DNA from: Kluyvera sp040932435
GTDB lineage: Bacteria; Pseudomonadota; Gammaproteobacteria; Enterobacterales; Enterobacteriaceae
Direction of reading: 5' to 3'
Length of the DNA stretch: 64,000 bases
Assembly (NCBI RefSeq): GCF_040932435.1
Contig: NZ_JBFQGA010000002.1
Coordinates: 186,001 to 250,000 of the forward strand
Under the pieces are notes generated by a model. The model saw only the letters and a list, made by a program, of their open reading frames with translations. It was not told the origin of the DNA and made no database searches. Made by a program: the position numbers and the translations under genes. Shown in pieces: positions 24,370 through 35,048 of this stretch. Position 1 is the first letter of the stretch. Each line of letters starts with the position of its first letter.

Positions 24370-25291
24370 CGCTAAGCCGCCAGGTTAACTGTTCCAGATA
24401 ACGCAGCTGATCCTGTCGCGCTTTCAGCGCCTCTTCTAGGCTACAGCGAACAAAGTGAATGGGCTGACCAAGCGGGATCTGCGCCAGTTGGAACATGTCC
24501 GCCTCAATAATACAGGCAATGCGCGGATAACCGCCGGTGGTCTGGGCATCGTTCATCAACACAATAGGTTGACCATTGTGCGGCACCTGCACCACGCCGG
24601 GAACCAGCCCATGAGAGAGCAGTTCACGTGCGGCAGGACGCGTCAGCGGCTGCCCTTTCAGACGATAACCCATGCGGTTACTCTGCGGGCTTAAGTGCCA
24701 CGGTGAACGCCAGAAGTTCTCCTGCGACGCCTCATCAAACTCGTGATACTCCGGCCCCGGCAGTGCGCGGATATGGTTACCCGGCATCAGCGGCTTCACC
24801 CCACGCGGCGCTGTAAACATTCGCTGCGGGTTGCCTAAAGGCAGAACATCGCCATCCTGCAGACGTCGCCCTTCAAGGCCACCAATGCCGACGTTGAGAT
24901 CGGTACTGCGCGATCCCATCACCGCCGGAACGTCGATGCCACCAGCGAGCGCGAGATAACTACGAATACCGTGCTGTGGACGTTTTAATTTCAGCGTCTG
25001 TCCGGCTTTCGCCCAATGACGCCAGCCGGACCACACCGCCTCGCCGTCGAGCGTCGCTTCACAGCCCGCCCCCGTTAGCGCAAACCAGCCGTCGCGGGCA
25101 AAACCAAACGTGGCCATACCCAACGTAATTTCCAGCGCCGCGGTGTTAGCATCATTGCCCACCAGCAGGTTCGCCGTCATCAGCGCAGGCTTATCCATCG
25201 CGCCGCAGCGACTGACGCCGAACTGTCGCAAACCCTCACGTCCACAATCTTGCACCGTGGTATACATGCCGGCTCGAATCACCTTTAGCAT
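24359..25291 (-). CDS. pxpC: 5-oxoprolinase subunit PxpC (YbgK)
   Basis: 310-residue subunit of the biotin-independent allophanate-hydrolase/KipA-like family (TTVQDCGREGLRQFGVSRCGAMD, GRPIVLMNDAQTTGGYPR region). Works with PxpA and PxpB. Start overlaps the end of pxpB by seven bases, stop overlaps pxpA. Same length as E. coli YbgK. Confidence 0.95.
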   Translation of the reverse strand: MLKVIRAGMYTTVQDCGREGLRQFGVSRCGAMDKPALMTANLLVGNDANTAALEITLGMATFGFARDGWFALTGAGCEATLDGEAVWSGWRHWAKAGQTLKLKRPQHGIRSYLALAGGIDVPAVMGSRSTDLNVGIGGLEGRRLQDGDVLPLGNPQRMFTAPRGVKPLMPGNHIRALPGPEYHEFDEASQENFWRSPWHLSPQSNRMGYRLKGQPLTRPAARELLSHGLVPGVVQVPHNGQPIVLMNDAQTTGGYPRIACIIEADMFQLAQIPLGQPIHFVRCSLEEALKARQDQLRYLEQLTWRLSDDD

Positions 25292-25941
25292 ATGCCCTCC
25301 TTTTGCGGCACAAATCGCACCGTATCGCCGGGACGCAGCAAAATAGGATCGTCACGATTCGGCGCAAACAGCGGCAGAGACGTGCGGCCAATCAGCTGCC
25401 AGCCGCCGGGTGTCGCCAGCGGGTATATCCCGGTCTGCGCGCCACCAATCCCGACCGAACCGGCGGGCACCTGTAATCGAGGCTCCGCTCGACGCGGCAT
25501 CGTAAGCTTGGCAGGCAGCCCGCCTAAGTAAGGGAATCCGGGCTGGAAGCCGAGAAACCACACCACGTAATCGACCGAGGCATGCAGCTCAACTACCTGT
25601 TTTGGCGTCAGGCCGCTTAGGCTTGCCACCTCCGGCAAATCCGGCCCGTTTTCGCCGCCGTAGATCACCGGAATGTCGATAAATCGTGACTCTGGCTCCA
25701 GCGCCTCGCTCTCTTCCCACCAGCGCTGCAGGCGCTCGATGGCATCCAGCGCCTGCGTCTGCGGATCGCTCAGCGTCACCGTAATGTTATTCATGCCCGG
25801 AATGGCATCCACCACACCCGGCATTTGCGCTACCCGCTGCGCCAAACGCCAGACCCGCTTTTGGGTCGTGAGCATCACCGGCGGCTCCAGCTCCAACACG
25901 ACAGCCGTTTCACCTAATAGATAACAACGCGCTCGCTGCAC
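25285..25941 (-). CDS. pxpB: 5-oxoprolinase subunit PxpB (YbgJ)
   Basis: 218-residue KipI-like subunit of 5-oxoprolinase; same length as E. coli YbgJ. Motifs GMNNITV, FLGFQPGFPYLGGLP, and GSVGIGGAQTGIYPLATPGGWQLIGRT are typical of the family. Transcribed with pxpC and pxpA, 15 bases after ybgI. Confidence 0.95.
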   Translation of the reverse strand: MQRARCYLLGETAVVLELEPPVMLTTQKRVWRLAQRVAQMPGVVDAIPGMNNITVTLSDPQTQALDAIERLQRWWEESEALEPESRFIDIPVIYGGENGPDLPEVASLSGLTPKQVVELHASVDYVVWFLGFQPGFPYLGGLPAKLTMPRRAEPRLQVPAGSVGIGGAQTGIYPLATPGGWQLIGRTSLPLFAPNRDDPILLRPGDTVRFVPQKEGIC

Positions 25942-25956
25942 TTTATTCCCTCATTT

Positions 25957-26700
25957 TCAGGCCGGGTTGGGGATATCAACAAAAGTGACATCCAGGTCGG
26001 TCGTTTCGTTGAGCCATTCACTTAATGCACGAATGCCGCCGCGCTCGGTGGCGTGGTGACCCGCAGAATAAAAATGTAGCCCCTGTTCACGGGCCGAGTG
26101 AATGGTCTGCTCAGAAACTTCCCCAGTGATAAACGCATCCACACCAAAGCGCGCCGCGCTGTCGATAAAGCCCTGTCCACCGCCGGTACACCACGCTACA
26201 CGCTGAACTTTATCTGGTCCCGTATCACCGCTCCACAGCGGTTTACGTCCAAGGCGCGCTTCAATCCATGATGCCAGTTCAAGTCCTGAAACCGGCATCG
26301 ACAGCTCACCCCACGGCACCAGCGCTTCAACCTCGCCTTGCACATTAATACCCAGCAACTGCGCCAGTTGGGCGTTGTTCCCAAGCTCGGGATGCGCATC
26401 CAGCGGCAGGTGCCAGCCGTATAGGTTGATATCGTTTTCCAGTAGCGCCTTCAGGCGATTGCGCTTCATGCCACGGATCACCGGCGATTCACCTTTCCAG
26501 AAGTAGCCGTGGTGGACAATCACCGCATCCGCCTGCTGGCGAACGGCCTCATCAATCAGCGCTTGGCTGGCGGTGACACCAGTGACAATTTTTTGCACCG
26601 TCTCACGCCCTTCGACCTGCAGGCCGTTTGGGGCGTAATCGCTAAAGGCGGCGCTGTTGAGTTTTTCATTAATCAGTTGTTCTAGCTCAGTATTTTTCAT
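25957..26700 (-). CDS. ybgI: Nif3-like dinuclear metal protein YbgI
   Basis: 247-residue NIF3/GTP cyclohydrolase I type 2 family protein. The two-metal site residues of E. coli YbgI are present: His-His in IVHHGYFW, Asp in PLDAHPELGN, and His/Glu in AGHHATERGG. It forms a hexameric toroid in E. coli; its role is unproved, with metal hydrolase or metal-chaperone roles proposed. The start MKNTELEQL gives the E. coli length; an in-frame ATG six codons upstream is less likely. First gene of the ybgI-pxpBCA-nei run. Confidence 0.93.
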   Translation of the reverse strand: MKNTELEQLINEKLNSAAFSDYAPNGLQVEGRETVQKIVTGVTASQALIDEAVRQQADAVIVHHGYFWKGESPVIRGMKRNRLKALLENDINLYGWHLPLDAHPELGNNAQLAQLLGINVQGEVEALVPWGELSMPVSGLELASWIEARLGRKPLWSGDTGPDKVQRVAWCTGGGQGFIDSAARFGVDAFITGEVSEQTIHSAREQGLHFYSAGHHATERGGIRALSEWLNETTDLDVTFVDIPNPA

Positions 26701-26981
26701 CATCGCTCCTTTTGCCATTGATGCTTTACTGCAGAATAAAATAGCGTCCTGCGGCCGTTACGTCGATACGCAATTCCTCGCTACCTCCACGACACCGCGT
26801 AATTACGCGCAATAAGTGCTTAAACAACACGATTTGTCTGTTTTTATGTGACGCACTTAATGTATATTTATGCAACCTTACCGCATATTACAAAGATAAT
26901 ACGATTTTCATCGTATGATTACAGTATAGAAACAAAACCTTACGCAGTCTGGCTGCGCGGGGTTTAGAGGTCAGATGTGTA

Positions 26982-28463
26982 ATGAATAAACCGCAATCAC
27001 AGCCGAAGGCGATTTACTACGTCGTCGCTCTGCAAATCTGGGAATATTTTAGCTTCTACGGCATGCGCGCGCTGCTGATCCTATATCTCACCAATCAGCT
27101 GAAATATAACGATACCCACGCTTACGAACTGTTTAGCGCCTACTGCTCCTTGGTCTATGTCACGCCGATTCTCGGTGGTTATCTGGCAGATAAAGTCCTT
27201 GGCAACCGTGTCGCGGTGATGCTCGGTGCATTGCTGATGGTTATTGGCCATGTGGTGCTTGGTGCCAGTGAAATCGCGCCGATGTTCCTGTATCTGTCGC
27301 TGGCGATTATCGTCTGCGGTTACGGCCTGTTCAAATCAAACGTCAGTTGCCTTTTGGGGGAGCTGTACGAACCCACCGACCCGCGTCGCGATGGCGGTTT
27401 CTCGCTAATGTATGCGGCGGGTAATGTCGGTTCGATCATAGCTCCAATTGCCTGCGGCTTTGCTCAAGAGCAATACAGTTGGGCGATGGGCTTCACGCTT
27501 GCCGCCGTCGGTATGCTCGCGGGCCTCGTTATCTTTATGAGTGGTCGCCGCCACTTTGCTCACACCCGTGGAGTGAACAAAGAGGTGCTGTGTGCGAAAA
27601 GCTTCCTGTTGCCAAACTGGGGCTGGCTGCTGGTACTGCTGGTCGTCGCACCGCTGTTTATCACGGTGCTGTTCTGGCAGGAGTGGTCGGTGTATGCGCT
27701 GATCGTCGCCTCGATTATCGGTCTGCTGGTGCTGGCAAAGATTTATCGTCGTGCCGAAACAGCAGAGCAACGCAAAGATCTGCGGCTGATTATGGTGCTG
27801 ACTTTCTTCAGCCTGCTGTTCTGGGCATTCGCCCAGCAGGGCGGCAGCTCCATCAGCCTGTACATTGACCGTTTTGTAAACCGCAACGTGCTGGGTTATG
27901 AAATCCCAACCGCGATGTTCCAGTCGGTGAATGCCTTTGCGGTGATGGCATGCGGCATCGTGCTGGCGTGGCTTATCAAAGAGCAGGTCACCCGCAACCG
28001 TGATTTACGGATCTGGGGCAAATATGCTCTCGGTCTTGGGCTGATGAGCGCCGGCTTCTGCATCCTCACGCTAAGCGCCCGTTGGTCTGCAACCTACGGT
28101 CACTCTTCAATGCCGCTGATGCTGTTGGGGCTGTCGGTGATGGGCTTTGCCGAGCTGTTTATTGACCCGGTCGCCATGTCGCAAATCACTCGTATTCAGA
28201 TCCCGGGCGTCACCGGCGTGTTGACCGGCATCTATATGCTGCTCTCCGGTGCGGTAGCAAACTACGTCGCGGGCCTTATCGCCGACCAAACGTCCCAGGC
28301 CTCCTTCGATGCTGCCGGTGCGGTGGACTACTCGATCAACGCCTACATTGAGGTATTTAGCCAAATCACCTGGGGCTCCGTCGCGTGCGTGGCGGCAGTG
28401 TTGATTATCTGGCTCTACCATTCGATGAAAGTCCGCAGTCGTCGACTCGCGGCAGAGGCTTAA
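26982..28463 (+). CDS. dtpD: Dipeptide/tripeptide permease DtpD (YbgH), POT family
   Basis: 493-residue proton-coupled oligopeptide transporter with 14 predicted transmembrane helices. The POT signature is partly visible in ALQIWEYFSFYGMRALLILYL at the first helix (in place of the usual ExxERFxYY) and in FKSNVSCLLGELY. Same length as E. coli YbgH. It is divergent from ybgI and converges on phrB. Confidence 0.94.
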   Translation: MNKPQSQPKAIYYVVALQIWEYFSFYGMRALLILYLTNQLKYNDTHAYELFSAYCSLVYVTPILGGYLADKVLGNRVAVMLGALLMVIGHVVLGASEIAPMFLYLSLAIIVCGYGLFKSNVSCLLGELYEPTDPRRDGGFSLMYAAGNVGSIIAPIACGFAQEQYSWAMGFTLAAVGMLAGLVIFMSGRRHFAHTRGVNKEVLCAKSFLLPNWGWLLVLLVVAPLFITVLFWQEWSVYALIVASIIGLLVLAKIYRRAETAEQRKDLRLIMVLTFFSLLFWAFAQQGGSSISLYIDRFVNRNVLGYEIPTAMFQSVNAFAVMACGIVLAWLIKEQVTRNRDLRIWGKYALGLGLMSAGFCILTLSARWSATYGHSSMPLMLLGLSVMGFAELFIDPVAMSQITRIQIPGVTGVLTGIYMLLSGAVANYVAGLIADQTSQASFDAAGAVDYSINAYIEVFSQITWGSVACVAAVLIIWLYHSMKVRSRRLAAEA

Positions 28464-28484
28464 ACCTTCCGGCACCCTGATATT

Positions 28485-28518
28485 CGAGCGGGCTACGCTT
28501 ACCACCGTAGCCCGCTCG
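28485..28518. terminator. Hairpin between convergent dtpD and phrB
   Basis: A 13-base perfect stem CGAGCGGGCTACG/CGTAGCCCGCTCG with an 8-base loop, in the 65-base gap between the two stop codons. No T run on either side, so a stabiliser or weak bidirectional terminator. Confidence 0.6.
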
Positions 28519-28528
28519 AGGTGCAATA

Positions 28529-29944
<1,416 letters not shown>

Positions 29945-29989
29945 AAAGATCCTGAATATATTTAACAATATATTCATATTACAACATTT

Positions 29990-30052
29990 TGCGCCGCCAT
30001 CCGGCAAACGGAGCCATGCAGCCTGATGGCACTGTGCTTATCAGGCCTACAT
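29990..30052. repeat. REP/BIME element upstream of phrB
   Basis: GCCGCCATCCGGC...GCCTGATGGC...GCTTATCAGGCCTAC: two inverted REP units of the same family as those in the suc operon. It occupies the place of ybgA and the rhs region of E. coli. Confidence 0.8.
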
Positions 30053-30057
30053 GCACA

Positions 30058-30091
30058 AAAAAACCGCCCCTTTTGACGAGGGCGGTTTTGG
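30058..30091 (-). terminator. Terminator of ybfA
   Basis: On the minus strand AACCGCCCTCGTCAAAAGGGGCGGTTTTTTT forms a GC stem with a T run just after the ybfA stop. Confidence 0.9.
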
Positions 30092-30112
30092 TTACTTATT
30101 TACAGCTGATGA

Positions 30113-30319
30113 TTAATAGAAGTCGCAGGCGGCTTCTTCAGCTTGCTCCATCCATACCGGCTTATCGCTGGTTTTAGACCAGACGCGGTGCAGATAGCTA
30201 TAAAAACGGGCGCGGTCTTTCCACAGCAACATCACCGGTAGCGCGACAATCCCCGCCACCACGGCGAAAGTACGACGCAACAATACAATGTGTGCCGGAT
30301 ATTTTTTATACAGGTCCAT
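30113..30319 (-). CDS. ybfA: Small membrane protein YbfA
   Basis: 68-residue protein with one hydrophobic segment (about 13-33) and a conserved KDRARFYSYLHRVWSKTSD region, equal in length to E. coli YbfA. It is divergent from the kdp operon; no function is established for it. Confidence 0.9.
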   Translation of the reverse strand: MDLYKKYPAHIVLLRRTFAVVAGIVALPVMLLWKDRARFYSYLHRVWSKTSDKPVWMEQAEEAACDFY

Positions 30320-30624
30320 ATTCTCTCCCCTAAGTTGGCCGGCAATGTACGCCGGAAAATTGACTTGAGTAATCTGACTAAAAGAGTACCGCTATTTGTG
30401 TAATTTTACTACTCATCCGACCACTTTTTTAAGCTCGTTTGGCCTTTATTTACATTCATAGCGTAATTGAGTTACATGATTGTTAAATTAATACTAACCA
30501 TTAGTTAAATTGTGCCTTTGGCCATTTTTATACTTTTTTTACACCCCGCCATTCGATTTTTGCGAAATCTTTGCAGTGGAAATCCTACGCTTAGCGCAAT
30601 AACTCAAGAGTCCGGAGGTGGATT
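30320..30624. promoter_or_regulatory. ybfA-kdpF divergent promoter region
   Basis: 305 AT-rich bases that hold the kdp promoter and, in the other direction, the ybfA promoter. The KdpE target at 30527-30550 is the only element I can name with confidence. Confidence 0.7.
30527..30550 (+). promoter_or_regulatory. KdpE-binding site of the kdp promoter
   Basis: TTTATACTTTTTTT followed by ACACCCCGCC matches, as I recall it, the KdpE target of E. coli base for base. It lies about 75 bases upstream of the kdpF start. Phosphorylated KdpE activates the operon when potassium is limiting. Confidence 0.85.
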
Positions 30625-30714
30625 GTGGCTACAGGCGTAATTGCTGGCGTGGTGCTGGTGTTCCTGTTACTGGCGTATCTGGTTTATGCCCTTTTAAAGG
30701 CGGAGGCCCTGTGA
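30625..30714 (+). CDS. kdpF: Potassium-transporting ATPase small subunit KdpF
   Basis: 29-residue single-span peptide (MATGVIAGVVLVFLLLAYLV, then YALLKAEAL) that stabilises the KdpABC complex. It starts with GTG behind a GGAGG ribosome site 6 bases away and ends in TGA overlapping the kdpA ATG. Same length as E. coli KdpF. Confidence 0.95.
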   Translation: MATGVIAGVVLVFLLLAYLVYALLKAEAL

Positions 30715-32393
30715 TGGTTGCTCAAGGATTTTTACTGGTCGCCAGCTTCTTGCTGGTGCTGTTTGCGCTGGCGCGTCCGCTCGGCAAAATGCTGGCGGGG
30801 ATGATTGCAAACATCCCACTGCCTCGCATGGCGCGTTGCGAAAACGTGCTGTGGCGCGTGCTGGGGATATCCGGCCAGGAGATGAGCTGGAAGCGTTACG
30901 CCATCGCCATTTTACTGCTCAACCTGTGCGGACTGCTGGCGCTGTTTGCCCTGCTGATGCTGCAAGGTTATCTGCCGCTCAATCCGCAGCAGTTGCCGGG
31001 GTTGTCGTGGCATTTGGCGCTGAATACCGCCGTAAGCTTTGTCAGTAACACCAACTGGCAAGCCTACAGCGGCGAAACCACGCTGAGTTACTTAAGCCAG
31101 ATGGCTGGCCTGACGGTACAAAACTTCCTCTCCGCCGCGACCGGGATCGCCGTGCTGTTTGCACTGGTCCGCGCCTTTGCACGTCATAACGTCAATACGC
31201 TGGGCAACGCCTGGGTCGATATCACCCGCATTACGCTGTGGCTGCTGCTGCCGATTTCTCTGCTGCTGGCGCTGTTCTTTATTCAGCAAGGCACCCTGCA
31301 AAACGTTCTGCCCTACCAGCCGTTTATCTCGCTGGAAGGGGCGCATCAGGTCTTACCGATGGGGCCGGTGGCCTCGCAGGAAGCCATTAAGATGCTGGGG
31401 ACCAACGGCGGCGGATTCTTTAACGCCAACTCATCGCACCCGTTTGAAAATCCAACCGCGCTGACCAGCTTCGTACAAATGTTGGCGATCTTCCTGATCC
31501 CCGCCGCGCTGTGTTTCGCCTTTGGCGAAGCCGTTGGCGACAACCGTCAGGGCCGCGCCATTCTGTGGGCCATGACGCTGATTTTCGTGGTCTGCGTAGC
31601 GGTAGTGATGTGGGCAGAGACCCAAGGCAATCCTCATCTGCTCCAGCTCGGCGCCAGCAGCAGTATCAATATGGAAGGTAAAGAGAGCCGCTTCGGCATT
31701 CTTGCCAGCAGCCTCTATGCGGTGGTCACCACCGCCGCGTCCTGCGGAGCGGTGAACGCCATGCATGACTCCTTTACCGCATTGGGCGGCATGATCCCGA
31801 TGTGGCTGATGCAGATTGGCGAAGTGGTGTTCGGCGGCGTGGGTTCCGGTCTGTACGGAATGCTGCTGTTCGTCCTGCTGGCAGTGTTTATCGCCGGGCT
31901 GATGATTGGTCGTACCCCGGAATACCTCGGCAAGAAGATTGATGTGCCAGAAATGAAGATGACCGCGCTAGCTATTCTGGTGACGCCCACTTTGGTGCTA
32001 CTCGGTACGGCGCTGGCAATGATGACCGACGCCGGCCGCAGTGCGATGGCAAACCCTGGCTCGCATGGTTTTAGCGAGGTGCTCTACGCCGTGTCGTCGG
32101 CGGCAAACAACAACGGTAGCGCCTTTGGTGGACTGAGCGCCAACACGCCGTTCTGGAACATCCTTTTAGCGGTGTGCATGTTCGTGGGCCGCTTCGGGGT
32201 CATCGTACCGGTACTGGCGATTGCCGGCTCACTGGTGGCGAAGAAAATTCAACCGGCCACGCCCGGCACGCTGGCGACGCATGATGCGCTGTTTATCGGC
32301 CTGCTGATTGGCACCGTGCTATTGGTTGGCGCCCTGACCTTTATTCCCGCCCTGGCCATTGGCCCGGTGGCGGAACATCTTTCCCTGTTTTGA
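30714..32393 (+). CDS. kdpA: Potassium-transporting ATPase potassium-binding subunit KdpA
   Basis: 559-residue channel-like subunit that binds and passes K+ in the KdpFABC pump. It shows the repeated selectivity-filter regions of the superfamily (VSNTNWQAYSGE, GTNGGGFFNANSSHPFENPT, ASCGAVNAMHDSFT, NNNGSAFGG). The true start is the ATG overlapping the kdpF stop (TGATG); the longer open frame from 30618 reads kdpF in another frame. E. coli KdpA has 557 residues. Confidence 0.97.
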   Translation: MVAQGFLLVASFLLVLFALARPLGKMLAGMIANIPLPRMARCENVLWRVLGISGQEMSWKRYAIAILLLNLCGLLALFALLMLQGYLPLNPQQLPGLSWHLALNTAVSFVSNTNWQAYSGETTLSYLSQMAGLTVQNFLSAATGIAVLFALVRAFARHNVNTLGNAWVDITRITLWLLLPISLLLALFFIQQGTLQNVLPYQPFISLEGAHQVLPMGPVASQEAIKMLGTNGGGFFNANSSHPFENPTALTSFVQMLAIFLIPAALCFAFGEAVGDNRQGRAILWAMTLIFVVCVAVVMWAETQGNPHLLQLGASSSINMEGKESRFGILASSLYAVVTTAASCGAVNAMHDSFTALGGMIPMWLMQIGEVVFGGVGSGLYGMLLFVLLAVFIAGLMIGRTPEYLGKKIDVPEMKMTALAILVTPTLVLLGTALAMMTDAGRSAMANPGSHGFSEVLYAVSSAANNNGSAFGGLSANTPFWNILLAVCMFVGRFGVIVPVLAIAGSLVAKKIQPATPGTLATHDALFIGLLIGTVLLVGALTFIPALAIGPVAEHLSLF

Positions 32394-32413
32394 GTGATGT
32401 GGAGCTATTGGTT

Positions 32414-34462
32414 ATGAGTCGCAAACAACTGGCCCTGTTTGAGCCATCTCTGGTTCGTCAGGCGCTTTTCGATGCCGTGAAGAAACTCAACCCCACTCTC
32501 CAGTGGCGTAACCCGGTCATGTTTATCGTCTGGCTGGGAAGCGTGTTGACTACCCTTTTGGCTATCGCCATGGCGATGGGTGTTCTGCCTGGTAACGTTG
32601 GGTTTAGTAGCGCAATAGCCCTGTGGCTGTGGTTTACCGTGCTGTTCGCCAACTTTGCTGAAGCGATGGCCGAAGGCCGTAGCAAAGCGCAGGCGAACAG
32701 CCTGCGTGGGGTGCAAAAAACCGCATTTGCCCGCAAGCTGCGTGAAGCGCGCTACGGCGCACAGATGGACCACGTCCCGGCCGACGATCTGCGTAAAGGC
32801 GATGTGGTGTTGGTCGAAGCCGGCGACATTATCCCCTGCGACGGTGAAGTAATTGAAGGCGGTGCATCGGTCGATGAGAGCGCAATTACCGGTGAATCCG
32901 CGCCGGTTATCCGTGAGTCCGGCGGCGACTTCGCGTCGGTGACCGGCGGGACACGTATTCTCTCCGACTGGCTGGTGGTGCGCTGTAGCGTGAACCCTGG
33001 CGAAACCTTCCTCGACCGGATGATCGCCATGGTCGAAGGCGCGCAGCGTCGTAAAACGCCAAACGAAATCGCCCTGACCATCCTGTTGGTTGCCCTGACC
33101 ATTGTGTTCCTACTGGCAACCGCCACCATCTGGCCGTTTTCAGCCTGGAGCGGTACACCCATCAGCGTCACCGTCCTAGTCGCCCTGCTGGTGTGCCTTA
33201 TTCCAACCACTATCGGCGGCCTGCTGTCAGCCATCGGCGTGGCGGGGATGAGCCGCATGCTGGGCGCCAACGTTATCGCCACCAGCGGTCGTGCAGTGGA
33301 GGCAGCGGGTGATGTTGACGTCCTGCTGCTGGACAAAACCGGCACCATCACGCTCGGCAACCGTCAGGCCTCGCAGTTCCTGCCCGCTCAGGGCGTGGAT
33401 GAAAAAACGCTGGCCGATGCCGCGCAGCTCTCGTCGCTGGCGGATGAAACGCCGGAAGGCCGCAGCATCGTAGTGCTGGCAAAACAGCGCTTTAATCTGC
33501 GCGAACGTGATGTACAGGCGCTGCACGCGACCTTCGTACCCTTTACCGCCCAAAGCCGAATGAGTGGGATCAATATCGATAACCGGATGATCCGCAAAGG
33601 CTCGGTGGATGCCATTCGCCGTCATATCGAAAGCAACGGCGGCAGCTTCCCGTTCGATGTCGAGCAGAAAGTGGAAAGCATCGCCAGCCAAGGGTCTACG
33701 CCGCTGGTGGTAGCGGAAGGGGCGCGCGTGCTCGGCGTGATTGCCTTAAAAGATATCGTCAAAGGCGGCATTAAAGAGCGTTTTGCCCAGCTGCGTAAAA
33801 TGGGCATTAAGACGGTGATGATCACCGGCGATAACCGCTTAACCGCTGCGGCCATCGCCGCCGAAGCGGGCGTTGATGACTTCTTGGCCGAAGCCACGCC
33901 TGAAGCCAAGCTGGCGCTGATCCGCCAGTACCAGTCTGAAGGACGCATGGTAGCGATGACCGGCGACGGTACCAACGACGCCCCGGCGCTAGCGCAGGCC
34001 GACGTCGCGGTCGCCATGAACTCCGGTACCCAGGCGGCGAAGGAAGCGGGCAACATGGTCGATCTGGACTCGAACCCGACCAAGTTGATTGAAGTGGTGC
34101 ATATTGGCAAACAGATGCTAATGACCCGTGGTTCACTGACCACCTTTAGTATCGCCAACGACGTGGCGAAGTATTTCGCCATTATTCCCGCGGCGTTTGC
34201 CGCCAGCTGGCCGCAGTTGGGGGTGCTGAACATTATGCATCTGCACTCGCCAAACTCGGCGATCCTGAGCGCCGTGATCTTCAATGCGCTGATCATCGTT
34301 TTTCTACTGCCGCTGGCATTGAAGGGCGTGAGCTATCGCCCGCTGTCGGCCTCGGCGATGCTGCGCCGTAACCTGTGGATTTATGGCGCAGGTGGCCTGG
34401 TCGTGCCGTTTATCGGTATTAAAATAATTGATGTGCTGTTAACCCTTCTGGGTTTGGTTTGA
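32414..34462 (+). CDS. kdpB: Potassium-transporting P-type ATPase subunit KdpB
   Basis: 682-residue P-type ATPase catalytic subunit. TGES is near residue 159 (AITGESAPV), the phosphorylated Asp307 lies in LLDKTGTITLGN, and GDGTNDAPALAQAD is near residue 518. Same length as E. coli KdpB. A TTG-started extension from 32390 overlaps kdpA and is rejected. Fully conventional, unlike the P-type ATPase at 60897. Confidence 0.97.
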   Translation: MSRKQLALFEPSLVRQALFDAVKKLNPTLQWRNPVMFIVWLGSVLTTLLAIAMAMGVLPGNVGFSSAIALWLWFTVLFANFAEAMAEGRSKAQANSLRGVQKTAFARKLREARYGAQMDHVPADDLRKGDVVLVEAGDIIPCDGEVIEGGASVDESAITGESAPVIRESGGDFASVTGGTRILSDWLVVRCSVNPGETFLDRMIAMVEGAQRRKTPNEIALTILLVALTIVFLLATATIWPFSAWSGTPISVTVLVALLVCLIPTTIGGLLSAIGVAGMSRMLGANVIATSGRAVEAAGDVDVLLLDKTGTITLGNRQASQFLPAQGVDEKTLADAAQLSSLADETPEGRSIVVLAKQRFNLRERDVQALHATFVPFTAQSRMSGINIDNRMIRKGSVDAIRRHIESNGGSFPFDVEQKVESIASQGSTPLVVAEGARVLGVIALKDIVKGGIKERFAQLRKMGIKTVMITGDNRLTAAAIAAEAGVDDFLAEATPEAKLALIRQYQSEGRMVAMTGDGTNDAPALAQADVAVAMNSGTQAAKEAGNMVDLDSNPTKLIEVVHIGKQMLMTRGSLTTFSIANDVAKYFAIIPAAFAASWPQLGVLNIMHLHSPNSAILSAVIFNALIIVFLLPLALKGVSYRPLSASAMLRRNLWIYGAGGLVVPFIGIKIIDVLLTLLGLV

Positions 34463-34472
34463 GGAAATAACC

Positions 34473-35048
34473 ATGTCTGCATTACGTCCCGCTATCGTGA
34501 TTTTTCTGTTCCTGACGCTTGTCACCGGTGGACTTTACCCGCTAGTGACTACCGAGCTGGGACAGTGGCTGTTCCCGACACAGGCCAACGGTTCGCTTAT
34601 CTTCGAAAACCATGAGCTACGCGGTTCAACGCTTATTGGCCAGAGCTACAGCGACCCCGGTTATTTCCAAGGACGCCCTTCGGCGACCGCAGAAATGCCC
34701 AACAACCCGATGGCTTCTGGCGGTAGCAACCTCGCAGCCAGCAACCCGGCGTTGGACAAACTGTTCAGCGACCGCATTGCCGCGCTGCGCGCCGCCAACC
34801 CCGATGCCAGCCCTAGCGTGCCGGTTGAGCTGGTCACCGCATCCGCCAGCGGGCTGGATCCTAACCTAACGCCAGCCGCCGCGTTGTGGCAGGTACCACG
34901 CATCGCCAAAGCCCGTAACGTCTCCGCCGCGTGGCTTAGAGAACGGGTTGAAGCCGCGACAAACTCGCCGCTGCTCGGTTTTCTCGGTCAACCTGTGGTA
35001 AATATTACGCAGTTAAATATGGCGCTGGATGCCCACAAGGATAACTGA
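34473..35048 (+). CDS. kdpC: Potassium-transporting ATPase subunit KdpC
   Basis: 191-residue subunit with an N-terminal membrane segment (about 8-28) and a periplasmic domain containing GQSYSDPGYFQGRPSAT and the SGLDPNLTPAAALWQVPRIA segment. It assembles with KdpA and KdpB. Ten bases after kdpB; stop codon overlaps the kdpD start. Confidence 0.96.
   Translation: MSALRPAIVIFLFLTLVTGGLYPLVTTELGQWLFPTQANGSLIFENHELRGSTLIGQSYSDPGYFQGRPSATAEMPNNPMASGGSNLAASNPALDKLFSDRIAALRAANPDASPSVPVELVTASASGLDPNLTPAAALWQVPRIAKARNVSAAWLRERVEAATNSPLLGFLGQPVVNITQLNMALDAHKDN

Noticed and set aside
30618..32393. Longer version of kdpA starting at 30618
   Set aside because: The first 32 codons read kdpF in another frame; the ATG at 30714 overlaps the kdpF stop and gives the family length.
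32390..32413. TTG-started N-terminal extension of KdpB
   Set aside because: It overlaps kdpA and adds eight residues not present in the family; ATG at 32414 gives the standard 682 residues.
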